Shown one piece after another: positions 8,592-17,688 of a stretch of 32,102 nt of DNA. The DNA comes from Lachnospiraceae bacterium (GTDB lineage Bacteria > Bacillota > Clostridia > Lachnospirales > Lachnospiraceae), in the NCBI GenBank assembly GCA_017442585.1, contig JAFRZM010000015.1, positions 1 to 32,102 on the forward strand. The letters are read 5' to 3'. Made by a program: the position numbers and the translations under genes. The notes beneath the pieces were generated by a model. The model was not told the DNA's origin and did not search any database. It saw only the letters and a program-made list of their open reading frames with translations. Positions within the stretch are counted from its first letter, which is position 1, and every line of letters starts with the position of its first letter.

Positions 8592-11204
8592 TTATTTGTC
8601 AAAATCCTTTTCGCGGATTATGATATACCCATTGTCATCACGGCGTTTCTTAAAGATTGAACCGCGATCTGCCTTATCCATTGCGCTGTCCATTATAGCT
8701 TTAACCTCGGCTACGTATGTTGCGCGGTCTACCTTCTGGATGGAGCTTATACGATTATAAAGTGCGAGGATTGCAACTTCATCGATATCGTATCCCTGCT
8801 CGTATGCATAACTTCTTGCAAAGTGTACAAGTTCATCCGAGGTAAAAACAGGAATTGAAAGCTTTATCGGGAACTTGGAGTAAAGCTTCGGCGCTTCGTT
8901 ACTTATCTTTGTAATTCCCGCTCTCGTATCTTCCATTATAATAATGGTGCCGTCTGTCGGACCGTCCATCGCGATATTAAGACCTTCTATTGTCTCTTTC
9001 GTCATCGCGCCGGCCTTCTCTATAATAAGAAAGCCTCCGTGTATCTTCGCAAAAAGATCTACGATGCTTGTCTTATTTAAGATATCGCCGTTTATCTTAC
9101 CTACGCTTCGACCTGCTACAACATGCTCGTTCTTTAAAGCCTTGATAAGGTCGAGTGCCAACGCGGTCTTACCCGAACCACGGCCTCCTTCAATAATTAT
9201 ATTGCCTGTACAGGAGGTGTCAAGGTCTTTCTTATGGATGATGGCGTCCATAGCCTGGCAAATTTGCTTTTCCATACCATCAACTTTTGCAAAATAAGAG
9301 AAAACTTTTTTCTGTTCAGGCGTTAAATGCGTGATTTCTTCGCGGTCTAAGCCGAGGTCGCGTCTTGTGTCCTCATCGTCATGACGATGCCATACGTTAT
9401 CATCATCCGGCGTTGTGATTTTTTGTGTTTTTTGAGGTACAAGTTCTATCGGCTTATCTTCGGCCGGTTCCTGCGGAGTTTCTTCTTCTATTTCTTCTGT
9501 GGATTCTGTCACCTCATCTTCCGAAGTTTCGTCGCTTTCCGTAATGTCAGATTCTTCTGTTTCATATCCGTCTGCAGATTCAAGTTCTTCTTCTAATGCT
9601 GAGTCAACCGGACCTACGCCAAGTGCCTCAATTTCTTCCGGTGTAAGCGCGAGGTCGTCTTCATATGTAACATTCTGTAATTCTTCTTCCATAGCGTTAT
9701 CGCCCGCCACTTCTTCGAAGCTATCTGCCTCATCCGATCCATCCGCAGTTTCCTGCTCTTCCGTAGCTTCTTCTGCCTCAGCTTCCATATCCTCTGTCGG
9801 TAACGGCATCGTATTGCCGCTTGCATTTACATCCGGAATCTTCTTAGTCATAACGCTTGCAAGAAGTGCATCAAGACGTTTCTCGGATACTTCTATAAAG
9901 CCGTGCTTCGGCTCTTCTTCAAGCTCTACTTCTATGCCGTCGTCATCAGGCATTTCTTCTGCTCTCTTTTCATATTCTTCGGCAGCATAGTCTCTAGGGC
10001 TCATTCCCTCTTCTAACTTTCTGGTCATGTCGTTAAGACGATCCATGATGCCTTCTGCTTCCTGAAGTGCACGTGCTTTAGCAGACTCAAGGCGCTTAGC
10101 TTCTGCCATCTCAAGGCTTCTTTTTGCTGCCTGCTGAGTACGCTCCCACTCATCCAAGACATCCTGTATGCTCATCTGTCCAGTAATCTGACGCTCTGCC
10201 TCAGGCTTATCTTCGAAGCTTAATGATATCTGTCCGCCATGCTCTTCTTCGAACATTTCCTGGAAGTCTACCTTAAGTGACGCATCTATTTCTTCGTCTG
10301 TTGCGATATGTCCGTACTTTTCTTCGTCTACCACCGTCTCAGTTTCTTCCGGTACATTGAAGTACGGTATCGTATTTGCTATCTCTTTAATCTTTTCTTT
10401 TGCAGAATTAACTTCTTCCTTGCCTGTTGCTTCCATAATCTTTTGCATATTGTTGGCAATCTCGGCCTGAAGATTTATCGTATTATATGCTTCCGGATTA
10501 TATGTTACTTCCGGTATCTCTCTCTTTTCCGTAATTATATCGCCGCTTCGTAAGTTTTCCCCAGGGAAAACCTCAACCACTCCGCGCTCTTTCTGGCGGA
10601 TCTTTCTGTATTTCTTTTCCTGATCAGGCGAAAGCGGCTGATATACCATTTTTAATTCAAGAGCTTTTTCCACATACTTACCTTCGCCGTACCAAAGTAC
10701 AATCTCGTCACAAAGGTCTACACACTTCGCAGTCATGCCCGCTTTATGATAAAGCGTTGCAAGTTCATAGGACCAACGCTCCGAGCTCTCGCGCTCTTTA
10801 TACTCTTCGAGCACAGATATCATCTCGGCTACGGCCGCACCCTTAGCCTTTAATATCTGGTACTTTAAGATGTAACGAAGGTTATCTGTCGGGGCAATAT
10901 TAATAAACTCTTTATAGAATTCTTCTGCTTCTTCAGGGTTTCCCGCCTTAACCGCAACTATAGCGAGACGATAAAGAATTGTACGACCAATCGGAGAACG
11001 CTCGTACGCGAGAATAAGTACTTCCTTACTTTCCTCGTAACGCTCAGCCTTCTCGTATACCTCACCTATAAGACATAAGGTGGATACCATTTTCTCCTTG
11101 CGATAATTTATACTATCCGCGATTGTGCACGCGTCTTCTATTCTTCCCTCATCGAGCGCAGCACGCATCTCGGTCATTTTTAACTTATGTTCATAACGAT
11201 CCAT
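8592..11204 (-). CDS. TPR protein with acidic linker and C-terminal P-loop ATPase domain
   Basis: The 870-residue protein has three parts. Residues 1-200 are TPR-like helical hairpins (for example VYEKAERYEESKEVLILAYE). Residues about 210-640 form a low-complexity linker very rich in Glu and Asp, with a short coiled coil around 350-390. Residues about 660-830 form an AAA-like domain with Walker A GGRGSGKT (about 671-678), a Walker B-like GGFLIIEKAG (about 725) where the usual Asp is absent, and a following sensor-like stretch TIIIMEDT. The start has a strong GGAGGAA site and a near-consensus sigmaA promoter. It is the first gene of the run TPR-ATPase, ptb, buk, methyltransferase, C39-like protein. 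I recognise the architecture from Lachnospiraceae genomes but know no function for it. Confidence 0.85.
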   Translation of the reverse strand: MDRYEHKLKMTEMRAALDEGRIEDACTIADSINYRKEKMVSTLCLIGEVYEKAERYEESKEVLILAYERSPIGRTILYRLAIVAVKAGNPEEAEEFYKEFINIAPTDNLRYILKYQILKAKGAAVAEMISVLEEYKERESSERWSYELATLYHKAGMTAKCVDLCDEIVLWYGEGKYVEKALELKMVYQPLSPDQEKKYRKIRQKERGVVEVFPGENLRSGDIITEKREIPEVTYNPEAYNTINLQAEIANNMQKIMEATGKEEVNSAKEKIKEIANTIPYFNVPEETETVVDEEKYGHIATDEEIDASLKVDFQEMFEEEHGGQISLSFEDKPEAERQITGQMSIQDVLDEWERTQQAAKRSLEMAEAKRLESAKARALQEAEGIMDRLNDMTRKLEEGMSPRDYAAEEYEKRAEEMPDDDGIEVELEEEPKHGFIEVSEKRLDALLASVMTKKIPDVNASGNTMPLPTEDMEAEAEEATEEQETADGSDEADSFEEVAGDNAMEEELQNVTYEDDLALTPEEIEALGVGPVDSALEEELESADGYETEESDITESDETSEDEVTESTEEIEEETPQEPAEDKPIELVPQKTQKITTPDDDNVWHRHDDEDTRRDLGLDREEITHLTPEQKKVFSYFAKVDGMEKQICQAMDAIIHKKDLDTSCTGNIIIEGGRGSGKTALALDLIKALKNEHVVAGRSVGKINGDILNKTSIVDLFAKIHGGFLIIEKAGAMTKETIEGLNIAMDGPTDGTIIIMEDTRAGITKISNEAPKLYSKFPIKLSIPVFTSDELVHFARSYAYEQGYDIDEVAILALYNRISSIQKVDRATYVAEVKAIMDSAMDKADRGSIFKKRRDDNGYIIIREKDFDK

Positions 11205-11220
11205 TACGAATTCCTCCGAA

Positions 11221-11235
11221 TTTAGAACGTCTAAA
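11221..11235. repeat. Perfect inverted repeat in the 5' UTR of the TPR/P-loop gene
   Basis: TTTAGA-ACG-TCTAAA forms a 6-bp perfect dyad with a 3-bp centre. It lies between the promoter (11268-11297) and the Shine-Dalgarno site at about 11211-11217. It could be an operator for the operon or a short RNA hairpin next to the ribosome binding site. Confidence 0.45.
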
Positions 11236-11267
11236 AGACAGACTTCCCCAACTTTCTATTATTGTCA

Positions 11268-11297
11268 ATTATACCACATCTTGTGCTTTTCTGTCAA
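11268..11297 (-). promoter_or_regulatory. SigmaA promoter of the TPR-ptb-buk operon
   Basis: Consensus TTGACA (11297-11292) and TATAAT (11273-11268) are separated by 18 bp on the minus strand. This leads to a 5' UTR of about 55-60 nt before the ATG at 11204. It is the best sigmaA promoter in the window and the only clear one before ptb and buk. Confidence 0.8.
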
Positions 11298-11365
11298 AGC
11301 AAACACCCATATCTACCAAATTAGGTGTCTTTTGAAAGCCTTTTGATTACGGCATTTTTCTAAGC

Positions 11366-11392
11366 AAAAAGACAGCGGCCATAACCGCTGCC
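11366..11392 (-). terminator. Intrinsic terminator after the AI-2E-family permease
   Basis: On the minus strand GGCAGCGG (11392-11385) pairs with CCGCTGTC (11378-11371) around a 6-nt loop, with one G-U pair, and is followed by TTTTT (11370-11366). It begins 13 bp after the permease stop codon and separates it from the TPR-ptb-buk operon. Confidence 0.85.
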
Positions 11393-11404
11393 TTTAAAAT
11401 TTAT

Positions 11405-12664
11405 TTATTGATTTTCTGCTTTCTTTTCTACTACCTTACCGGCTTCATCTACATAATCAAGCTCGTTATACTGCTCAGAATGTGGTGGGAGCTTTTTCTT
11501 CGAAAGGAAGTGCTCCGATATCTCGTCTATTATGTAGTAAATTACACCAAATGCTGGAACTCCGAAAAGCATTCCCCAGAATCCGAACACACCTCCCGCA
11601 AGAAGGATTGCAAATATAACCCAGAAACTCGAAAGACCCGTCTTATCACCCAAGATCTTCGGTCCTATGATGTTACCGTCAAGCTGCTGTATTATAAGGA
11701 TGATTATAAGGAAATACAACGCTTTTATCGGACTTGCAAGTAAGATAAGTAGCGTACTCGGAACCGATCCGATATAAGGTCCGAAGAACGGGATAACGTT
11801 TGTAACTCCAACTATTACGGATACAAGTACCGGATACGGGATTCTGAATATCAAAAGTACGATATATGTAAGAACTCCGATAATCATTGAGTCTACTATC
11901 TTACCGATGAAGAATCCACCAAATATTTCATCCGACTTTCTAAAGGTCTTAAGAATTACGTTTGATGCGCGCTTAGGGAAGAACGCATACAACGCTTTCT
12001 TAAATATTCCCTTGAAGTGATCCTTCTCAGAAAGTACGTAAATGCATACGATGATTCCGATAAAGAAGTTCAAAAGCGCTTTCAGAAATACTACGATACC
12101 GCTTGTAACTGAAGTTACGATATCTTTACTTCTAGGTAAGATTTCTGTCTTTAAGAAGGTTTGTACATATTTCGTAGTTTCAGTGATTATATCCTCAGCA
12201 TACTTAGCGATATATGAATTATTCTCCATGTAAGTCTTAATCCATGCAACTGTGTTTTGTGCCTGGCGAGGAAGTGTTGTAACAAGGCCTTCTATTGTCT
12301 CATAAAGCTTTGGTCCTATAAGGACAAGTATAAATGCAACCAAGCTTATAAAGAAAAGCACGGATAGAGTTATCGCGATAGGGCGCGAAGCCTTCTCCCA
12401 TTTCGTCTTATGTTTCGTGGACTTTGCGGTCTTTTTCCTAATGAAGGCCTCTATCCTTCTCTCCAACGGGTTTAAGAGGTATGCGATAAATATACCGATT
12501 AGAATCGGCTCCAACGCGCTCATTATTTTACCCATAAACTCTGATGCGCCGTGATATCGTTCAATGAAAAAATAAAGAATTATAGATGCTCCGATAACGA
12601 TAAACGCGGTTAAGCCCATAGCAAGGTATGGTCTTATGTTCCATGTGCTCTTGTTGTTATCCAT
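11405..12664 (-). CDS. AI-2E family transporter (PF01594)
   Basis: This 419-residue polytopic membrane protein has about eight hydrophobic segments. The arrangement is typical of the AI-2E/UPF0118/YtvI permease family: two or three N-terminal helices, a long amphipathic middle, then the block GVTNVIPFFGPYIGSVPS and QQLDGNIIGPKILGDKTGLSSFWVIFAILLA split over two helices. Family members export AI-2 (TqsA) or exchange Na+ for protons; the substrate cannot be told here. I chose the ATG at 12662-12664, which has AGAGGAG in the right place, over a longer frame that runs back into the preceding gene. It follows the coiled-coil gene by 13 bp and is probably co-transcribed with it. Confidence 0.92.
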   Translation of the reverse strand: MDNNKSTWNIRPYLAMGLTAFIVIGASIILYFFIERYHGASEFMGKIMSALEPILIGIFIAYLLNPLERRIEAFIRKKTAKSTKHKTKWEKASRPIAITLSVLFFISLVAFILVLIGPKLYETIEGLVTTLPRQAQNTVAWIKTYMENNSYIAKYAEDIITETTKYVQTFLKTEILPRSKDIVTSVTSGIVVFLKALLNFFIGIIVCIYVLSEKDHFKGIFKKALYAFFPKRASNVILKTFRKSDEIFGGFFIGKIVDSMIIGVLTYIVLLIFRIPYPVLVSVIVGVTNVIPFFGPYIGSVPSTLLILLASPIKALYFLIIILIIQQLDGNIIGPKILGDKTGLSSFWVIFAILLAGGVFGFWGMLFGVPAFGVIYYIIDEISEHFLSKKKLPPHSEQYNELDYVDEAGKVVEKKAENQ

Positions 12665-12677
12665 TACAACTCTCCTC

Positions 12678-13412
12678 TTAGTTATTGTTATTCTTTTTGC
12701 TTTCTTCCATCTGCTGTTTAAATTTAAAGTAATTGGCATTTGTGTTAACTTTGATCTCAGGTGCGGATACGATAGGCTTAGGTTCTTCCTTTTTCGTACC
12801 GTCTTCGTTTAATCCCATCTGGTCAAAGTAAGCTTTATTAATCTTAATGTCCGCCTTCTTTATTGCAGGCATAACAATGGTTCTTCCTTTTTTGAACTTA
12901 TCCGCTTCGTCCTTTTCGCGGGCAAGTTCGTAACGCTTTTCATTTATAAGATTAAGGTAAAGATTTGCGTCACGTCGTTCAAAGAGTGTCTCCTGAAGCT
13001 CCTTTTGATTGGCACGGATACGGTCTTTTTCAAACTCTATCTTCGTACTTACTTCATGATGAAGATTGTCCAAGTCTCTCGCACTTTTATCTAAGATATG
13101 CATAAGACGGGTTATCGCCTCGTCCGTATAAAGAACCGACGCAGAATACATATCTTCTGCCGTGGTATTGGCGCTTTCAATTATCTCTTCGCGCTTCCTG
13201 TTCATCTGGAACTTGGCTTCTTCCTGGCGCTGCTTTGAAAGACCGTATTCATCAAGCATATCCGTCATGCATTCCGCAATCTGCTCCAAGCCCGAAATAA
13301 GGTCTCTTTTATCGATAACTATTCTATTTGGGTCGCCCTTTATCTTCGGGCACTCCGCGATAAGCATATGCATCGCCTTGAGTACGTCTTCTACGCTTTT
13401 TTTCTCGCTCAT
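12678..13412 (-). CDS. Coiled-coil protein of unknown function
   Basis: The 244-residue soluble protein is highly charged and almost entirely helical. Residues 1-50 look like a small folded head (KSVEDVLKAMHMLIAECP); about 65-190 form a long coiled coil (KQRQEEAKFQMNRKREEII); the tail is Lys/Pro-rich and ends in NNNN. There is no signal peptide, membrane segment or catalytic motif. The layout recalls DivIVA- or GrpE-like scaffold proteins, but I see no defining motif. The start at 13410-13412 has GAAGGAAAG upstream; the longer frame before it crosses the promoter and a terminator and is rejected. It has its own promoter and leads a two-gene unit with the AI-2E-family permease. Confidence 0.75.
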   Translation of the reverse strand: MSEKKSVEDVLKAMHMLIAECPKIKGDPNRIVIDKRDLISGLEQIAECMTDMLDEYGLSKQRQEEAKFQMNRKREEIIESANTTAEDMYSASVLYTDEAITRLMHILDKSARDLDNLHHEVSTKIEFEKDRIRANQKELQETLFERRDANLYLNLINEKRYELAREKDEADKFKKGRTIVMPAIKKADIKINKAYFDQMGLNEDGTKKEEPKPIVSAPEIKVNTNANYFKFKQQMEESKKNNNN

Positions 13413-13449
13413 AATCTTTCCTTCTAAAAAAAAGTTTATACACCTTATA

Positions 13450-13478
13450 ATTATAGAACAAATAACGTTTCCTAACAA
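13450..13478 (-). promoter_or_regulatory. Promoter of the coiled-coil/permease unit (twin of the amidohydrolase promoter)
   Basis: TTGTTA (13478-13473), a 17-bp spacer and TATAAT (13455-13450) on the minus strand. The surrounding 33 bases (13449-13481) match 29 of 33 positions in the amidohydrolase promoter at 26429-26461, including the spacer next to the -10 box (TTGTTC). Confidence 0.7.
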
Positions 13479-13497
13479 TAATAAATGAAAGATTATG

Positions 13498-13524
13498 AAA
13501 AAATCCGGCGATTTTCTCGCCGGA
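13498..13524 (-). terminator. Intrinsic terminator after the LURP-one-related gene
   Basis: A perfect 8-bp stem TCCGGCGA/TCGCCGGA (13524-13517 with 13511-13504) around a 5-nt loop is followed by TTTTTT (13503-13498) on the minus strand, about 30 bp after the stop codon at 13555. Confidence 0.92.
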
Positions 13525-13554
13525 CTTTCTCTGAATGTAAATTGTATTAGGAAA

Positions 13555-14457
13555 TTAGTCATTCTCCTGATCTACTACGTTGTCGCAGATGATAGCAAGT
13601 ACAATCATGATGTCCATATAAGACTCATCTAAGATTGTTATACGGTAGCAATCCTGCCAAATCTGCTGAGCTGTATCGATGTGTCCGATTATGTTGCCGC
13701 CTACTTCGATATCGAAGTCGAATCCTAAGATATCGCCCTTGATTCTGAGCTCTTTACCTTTGATTGTACCAACAAGTTCAGGTGATGTAAGTTTAAGTTT
13801 CTTCTTAACCTTACCTACTTCGCTGCCGCCTACGATAAGTGTATACTCAGGTAAAACAGCGATAAGTTTCTTCTTTAATTCGGCTACCTTTGCACCGTTA
13901 CGCTGGATATCAAAGTTAAGTCTTGTAAGGTTACCTTCTACATGGTAAGCTACATTCTTATTCTCATCAAAGATATCGAATTTAGGCTTAATGGAGATAG
14001 CCTTCTGTTTCATGAAGAAAGATCTTGCCTCACCTGTAGATGTGTTAGTATTTGTCTTAATATCGCTTGCTGTCACTTCCTGACCGTCTTCAAGCTGGTT
14101 TATAATCTTTGCAAGTTCATCGACTGCATGATCTGCCTTTGAAGAATCTGCATCCTTAGCATCACGTAATAATGACTTTGTCATGCTAAATGCTGCTTCA
14201 AGTCCGCTTACGCCGTCTGTACCGATCTTGCCCATGATAACGTTCTTGCCGTCAACACGTACAAATACGTCGAATATTCCGCCAACCTGCTTATACATAA
14301 CAGACTGTGTACCCTTAATATCACCCATAACAGGTGTACCGAAGCTTACTTCAATTGCTGAAAGCTTATTTAAAAGATCTTCGTTTGTGAAGTTCTGTTT
14401 GTTAGGAACCTTAGCAAATCCCATTCCGTTTCCTTTTGACTGATCAAATAATCCCAT
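13555..14457 (-). CDS. LURP-one-related / tubby-like beta-barrel protein
   Basis: The 300-residue soluble protein has two parts. An N-terminal part (about 1-130) contains GIFDVFVRVDGKNVIMGKIG. The C-terminal beta-rich part (about 150-300) alternates short strands with turns, in the style of LURP-one-related or phospholipid scramblase folds: FDIFDENKNVAYHVEG, KVAELKKKL, YTLIVGGSEVGKVKKK, FDIEVGGNIIGHID. Bacterial members of that superfamily have no settled function; membrane or lipid binding is often proposed. I chose the ATG at 14455-14457 (MGLFDQSKG), with GGAGGAC upstream, over a frame six codons longer. It follows prsW by 93 bp and is closed by a strong terminator. Confidence 0.65.
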   Translation of the reverse strand: MGLFDQSKGNGMGFAKVPNKQNFTNEDLLNKLSAIEVSFGTPVMGDIKGTQSVMYKQVGGIFDVFVRVDGKNVIMGKIGTDGVSGLEAAFSMTKSLLRDAKDADSSKADHAVDELAKIINQLEDGQEVTASDIKTNTNTSTGEARSFFMKQKAISIKPKFDIFDENKNVAYHVEGNLTRLNFDIQRNGAKVAELKKKLIAVLPEYTLIVGGSEVGKVKKKLKLTSPELVGTIKGKELRIKGDILGFDFDIEVGGNIIGHIDTAQQIWQDCYRITILDESYMDIMIVLAIICDNVVDQEND

Positions 14458-14550
14458 TTCCTTTGTCCTCCGCATTAAGTAATAAATATTTAGTATATAT
14501 CTGATGCGCTTGCGCGCGTATCATTCTTATCTTCTTATGATTCATTTTTT

Positions 14551-15258
14551 CTAAACCATATTGTTTCCACCGTCATCGGTTATCGCAACATCATTCTTCG
14601 AAAGCTTCTTAACCTTCTTTATCGTTACTATGACGATTACGATTTCAAATACGATAAATGCATATAAAAAAGCATCATACGGTGTGCTTAGCGAGAAATC
14701 GTAAAAGCCGTGTAAAAGTGTCGGAACTATTAACGCAAGTTTTAAGTTTCTCTTACATCCCGCACTATCGCCCCTGGCTTCCACAAGCTTTGCCGCGCCG
14801 TAATACGAACCCATAAATATAGCATCAATTACATGCCCCGGAACCGATAAAAGCGCTCTTGATATCGCGACCCCGACTCCGCCTTCAAAGACGTACAAGA
14901 TATTTTCAAGTGTCGCAAATCCAAGTGATGCCATAACCGCATATACTACACCATCAAACGTATAGTTAAATGCCGGATTCTTCCACGTTACTTTCTTTAA
15001 AACAAAGTACTTTCCGCCTTCTTCTATAAGCGCCGTCATTATAAAGTTATCTATCAGTATAAAGAGCATTGACTCTTCGTTTAAAACAAGCTTTGTCAGA
15101 TTCGTTCCTGCCGTACCTATAAGCATCGCACTTATAATCGTCAGCATTCCGCAAAAAAAGAGCTTGATCAAAAGCCATGCCGGTTCTTTTTCTGCTTTAT
15201 CCATTTTCCAGATAAGAGAAAAAAGCACTATGCTCGGTATTATCGCAAGATAAAACAT
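14551..15258 (-). CDS. prsW: PrsW family intramembrane metalloprotease
   Basis: The 235-residue membrane protein has about seven hydrophobic segments and the PrsW signatures: EEGGKY (residues 79-84), FATLENILY with the E-N pair at 118-119, H142 in the PGHVIDA segment and H183 in LLHGFYDF. These Glu and His residues are the expected zinc ligands and catalytic residues. In Bacillus subtilis PrsW cleaves the anti-sigma factor RsiW; the substrate here is unknown, and no sigma/anti-sigma pair is nearby. The start has AAGGGGA upstream. Its promoter carries the same dyad as the promoter of the MalT-like regulator that lies just upstream, so it is a likely target of that regulator. Confidence 0.92.
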   Translation of the reverse strand: MFYLAIIPSIVLFSLIWKMDKAEKEPAWLLIKLFFCGMLTIISAMLIGTAGTNLTKLVLNEESMLFILIDNFIMTALIEEGGKYFVLKKVTWKNPAFNYTFDGVVYAVMASLGFATLENILYVFEGGVGVAISRALLSVPGHVIDAIFMGSYYGAAKLVEARGDSAGCKRNLKLALIVPTLLHGFYDFSLSTPYDAFLYAFIVFEIVIVIVTIKKVKKLSKNDVAITDDGGNNMV

Positions 15259-15341
15259 TTATCTGTCCCCTTTATGTTAATTCGCGCTATGTTATCGCTT
15301 TTGCCTTGACAAAACAATAACATGTCCTGAACACAATATGT

Positions 15342-15387
15342 ATTCTAAGACATGTCATTATCTTTTAATAGTAACCCTATGGCTACC
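15342..15387 (-). promoter_or_regulatory. prsW promoter with dyad activator box
   Basis: On the minus strand a 16-bp dyad GTAGCC-ATAG-GGTTAC (15386-15371) abuts a weak -35 TATTAA (15370-15365). A 17-bp spacer separates that from the -10 TAGAAT (15347-15342). The poor -35 and adjoining dyad are the layout of an activator-dependent (class II) promoter. The spacer also holds a GACATGTC palindrome (15349-15356). The twin site is at 18104-18149. Confidence 0.65.
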
Positions 15388-15410
15388 TTATATGTTTTTT
15401 GGATACCGTT

Positions 15411-15674
15411 TTAATCAAAAATTGCAGATTTTGAACCTTCCGCAAGAAAGTCCGCATAGTCCTCGACGAACTGCGCAAGGCGAAGTCCCGCCTCTGCTTC
15501 GTTCTCCGAATAAGCTGCCGCAACTTTACTTTGAAGTTCATTATCTTCCGTAACTCCCTTTTCGAGAAGCTCAATTATCGGGAGATCCTCTTTGGCTACT
15601 TCTTTCTTTAATTTACTTAATACAAGCCACACTGTCTTTTCACGTTTAATCGTTACTCCGTCTTTCCAGTTCAT
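15411..15674 (-). CDS. Small protein of unknown function downstream of the MalT-like regulator
   Basis: The 87-residue acidic, helical protein starts MNWKDGVTIKREKT at the ATG 15672-15674, which has a strong AGGGGGAA site upstream. A longer frame starting inside the regulator gene is rejected. There is no membrane segment or cysteine motif, and I do not recognise a family. It begins 10 bp after the regulator's stop codon and is probably translated from the same mRNA, which hints at a partner or modulator of the regulator. No terminator is seen behind it; the prsW promoter begins within about 25 bp. Confidence 0.7.
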   Translation of the reverse strand: MNWKDGVTIKREKTVWLVLSKLKKEVAKEDLPIIELLEKGVTEDNELQSKVAAAYSENEAEAGLRLAQFVEDYADFLAEGSKSAIFD

Positions 15675-15684
15675 GACGTTCCCC

Positions 15685-17601
15685 CTAATCTCTGTGCGAT
15701 AATCCGAGTCGCTGTGCATTACGCTCCGCCTCAGCCCTCGTCTTCGCTCCGAGTTTCTTATATATATTTCTGTTATGCTTCTTAAGTCCCGCGTATGTGA
15801 TATTAAGTTCCTCGCAGATATCTTCCATCGACATTCCAAGGCAAAGCCTCGTCAAAACTTCCTGCTCGCGCTTTGTCAATGTAACGCTTTCCTGCTTTTC
15901 AAAACGCATGTAATCAGGGAAGTTAAGCGCTACCTTCGTTACCTCGTCGTGCACTGCCTTTAAGAAGTCCGCATCTATATCCTTTAACGCGTTTTCTTCT
16001 TCAAGTTCAGTAAGCACAGGTAAAATCGCTGCACCTTCAAGTGCTATTACACGCACAAAGTGATATTCTTCCGCTTTTTTAATCGCGCGTATAAAGCATT
16101 CCTTATAATGCTTATCTTCTTTTCTGTATAACGCAATGCTTCTTAATAGCTCACATTCTATAAGAGAGAAGTTACGCTCATAGGATGTATAGTAACCGCG
16201 CAAGAAATTCAATGTCTCAAGCGCCTCATCAAGTCGGTTTCTTGCGATAAGACAGCGCGACTTCGTAAGTTGCCTGTACCTGTCTCCTATACAAAATGTA
16301 ACCTTAGGATCCGGTATCTTTTCTATAAACTTATCCGTCTCCTCGCTGACTCCTCCGTAAAGCGAAAGCCACATTTTTAAGACATTCAAATTCGGCAGTA
16401 ATTGATCCGCACCGTTTATTTTCACTTTTTCCTCGAACGAGGCAAAAGCTCTTTTCGCAGACGGGAACTGCCCCTCTATTAAATGCTGTCTTACAAGAAT
16501 TCCGATTGCCACAAAACAAACCTCAATCCTGCCGCCGTGCGCTGCTGCCTCGAATCCGTCATTACAACGGGTAAGGACTTCGTAAGCTTCCATCGTGCCC
16601 TTTTCGAATCCGCTTTCGGCAAGCGCTATGGTTATCATTCCGATACCTTGCTTTCCAAGGATTATCTCTAATGACTTCGCCATAAACCTGGCTATCTGTG
16701 TGTCGCTTTTCGACCATTCGCAAAAATCGAGTCCGCCATTCATAATAGACGGCATATTACCGGTCGCCGAAAACTCCGGAAGGACTATGTCTCCCTTACC
16801 AATTAGTGTCACCACGTTACGCATGATTCTTAATATTCCCTTGATACCTCTATGCGGAAGCGCTATATCAAGATAAGCCAGGCGGCATCTTGCCTCATGA
16901 CGCAATTCTCTTGGATTTGTTTTATTTTTATAATACTTTTCAAGTTCCGCGTACCACTCTTCCGACTTTTCCGGCTCCATTATAAGGTCGTATATCATAC
17001 TAAGACCCGCCATTAAAACCGGACTGTCAAAAACTTCTTCTCTCGGAAGGTTAAAATAATAGTCTTTGGTCTCAACGTAGTGGTTGTTACCCGGATGGAT
17101 GGTTACGTTCTTTATAAGAAGGTCTTTAACCTTTTGCACCGAGCCGCCCTTTTCGTAATACTTTAAGGCGTTTTTCACATCATCTTGCAGTTCGTAATAC
17201 GCTGCTGCCTTATTGAAATTATTCTGTATATCTTCTTTGCTCCACGTAAGCGACTGCTTCCAAAGAAAGAATTGCTTTAGTTCAAGTCGAAGCGAATACT
17301 TTCCGCCCGCTTCATAACGAAGCTGACTTGTATGATATCTGCAAAATTCAAGCACGCGGCTTATCTGTTTATTTGATGTAAGATATGCCGCCATGTCTTC
17401 CGTGAAGTTATCATACTGACATACCGCCATCGCAAAGTCCGTATATTCCTTCGGCCACTCACTGTATACGAAGTTATCCCAAAGATTATACATGTCATAC
17501 CATATGGCCTTTTTAAGCTCTTCACCGTATGGCTCTCCCGTCTCCATTCTTCTTGCAAAGGCATAAAGACTTCTTATGTAACCCCTACTACACACAGTCA
17601 T
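15685..17601 (-). pseudogene. C-terminal piece of amber-interrupted MalT/LuxR-type STAND regulator
   Basis: This piece (638 codons from the first in-frame ATG, 17601) carries the helical repeat body and the DNA-binding end. Residues about 110-520 are TPR-like helices (AAAYYELQDDVKNALKYYEKGG is one). The last ~65 residues are a LuxR-type HTH: LTKREQEVLTRLCLGMS, then DICEELNITYAGLKKHNRNIYKKL. The coding frame actually continues upstream without change to the TAG at 17689-17691 and on into the ATPase piece, so the two are one gene. GGAAGAGG about 10 bases before the 17601 ATG could allow a restart, giving a regulator without its ATPase. That is inference; the simplest view is a recent nonsense mutation. 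Confidence 0.8.
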
Positions 17602-17688
17602 ATCTGCTGCCTCTTCCGGGGTAAGTTCTATATCAAATGCTTCGAAAAACTTAATGACTTCAGGTTCTTCAAACGCGAAATCATTCTC

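Noticed and set aside
9499-9990. Plus-strand frame of 163 codons, very Ser-rich
   Set aside because: It is the mirror of the Glu/Asp-rich linker of the minus-strand TPR/P-loop gene; antisense of GAA/GAG/GAT codons reads as Ser/Phe. It has no ribosome binding site of its own.
14500-14520. GCGC-GCAA-GCGC hairpin between prsW and the LURP-one-related gene
   Set aside because: A short 4-bp stem with no U run and no clear relation to a start; too weak to list as a terminator or operator.
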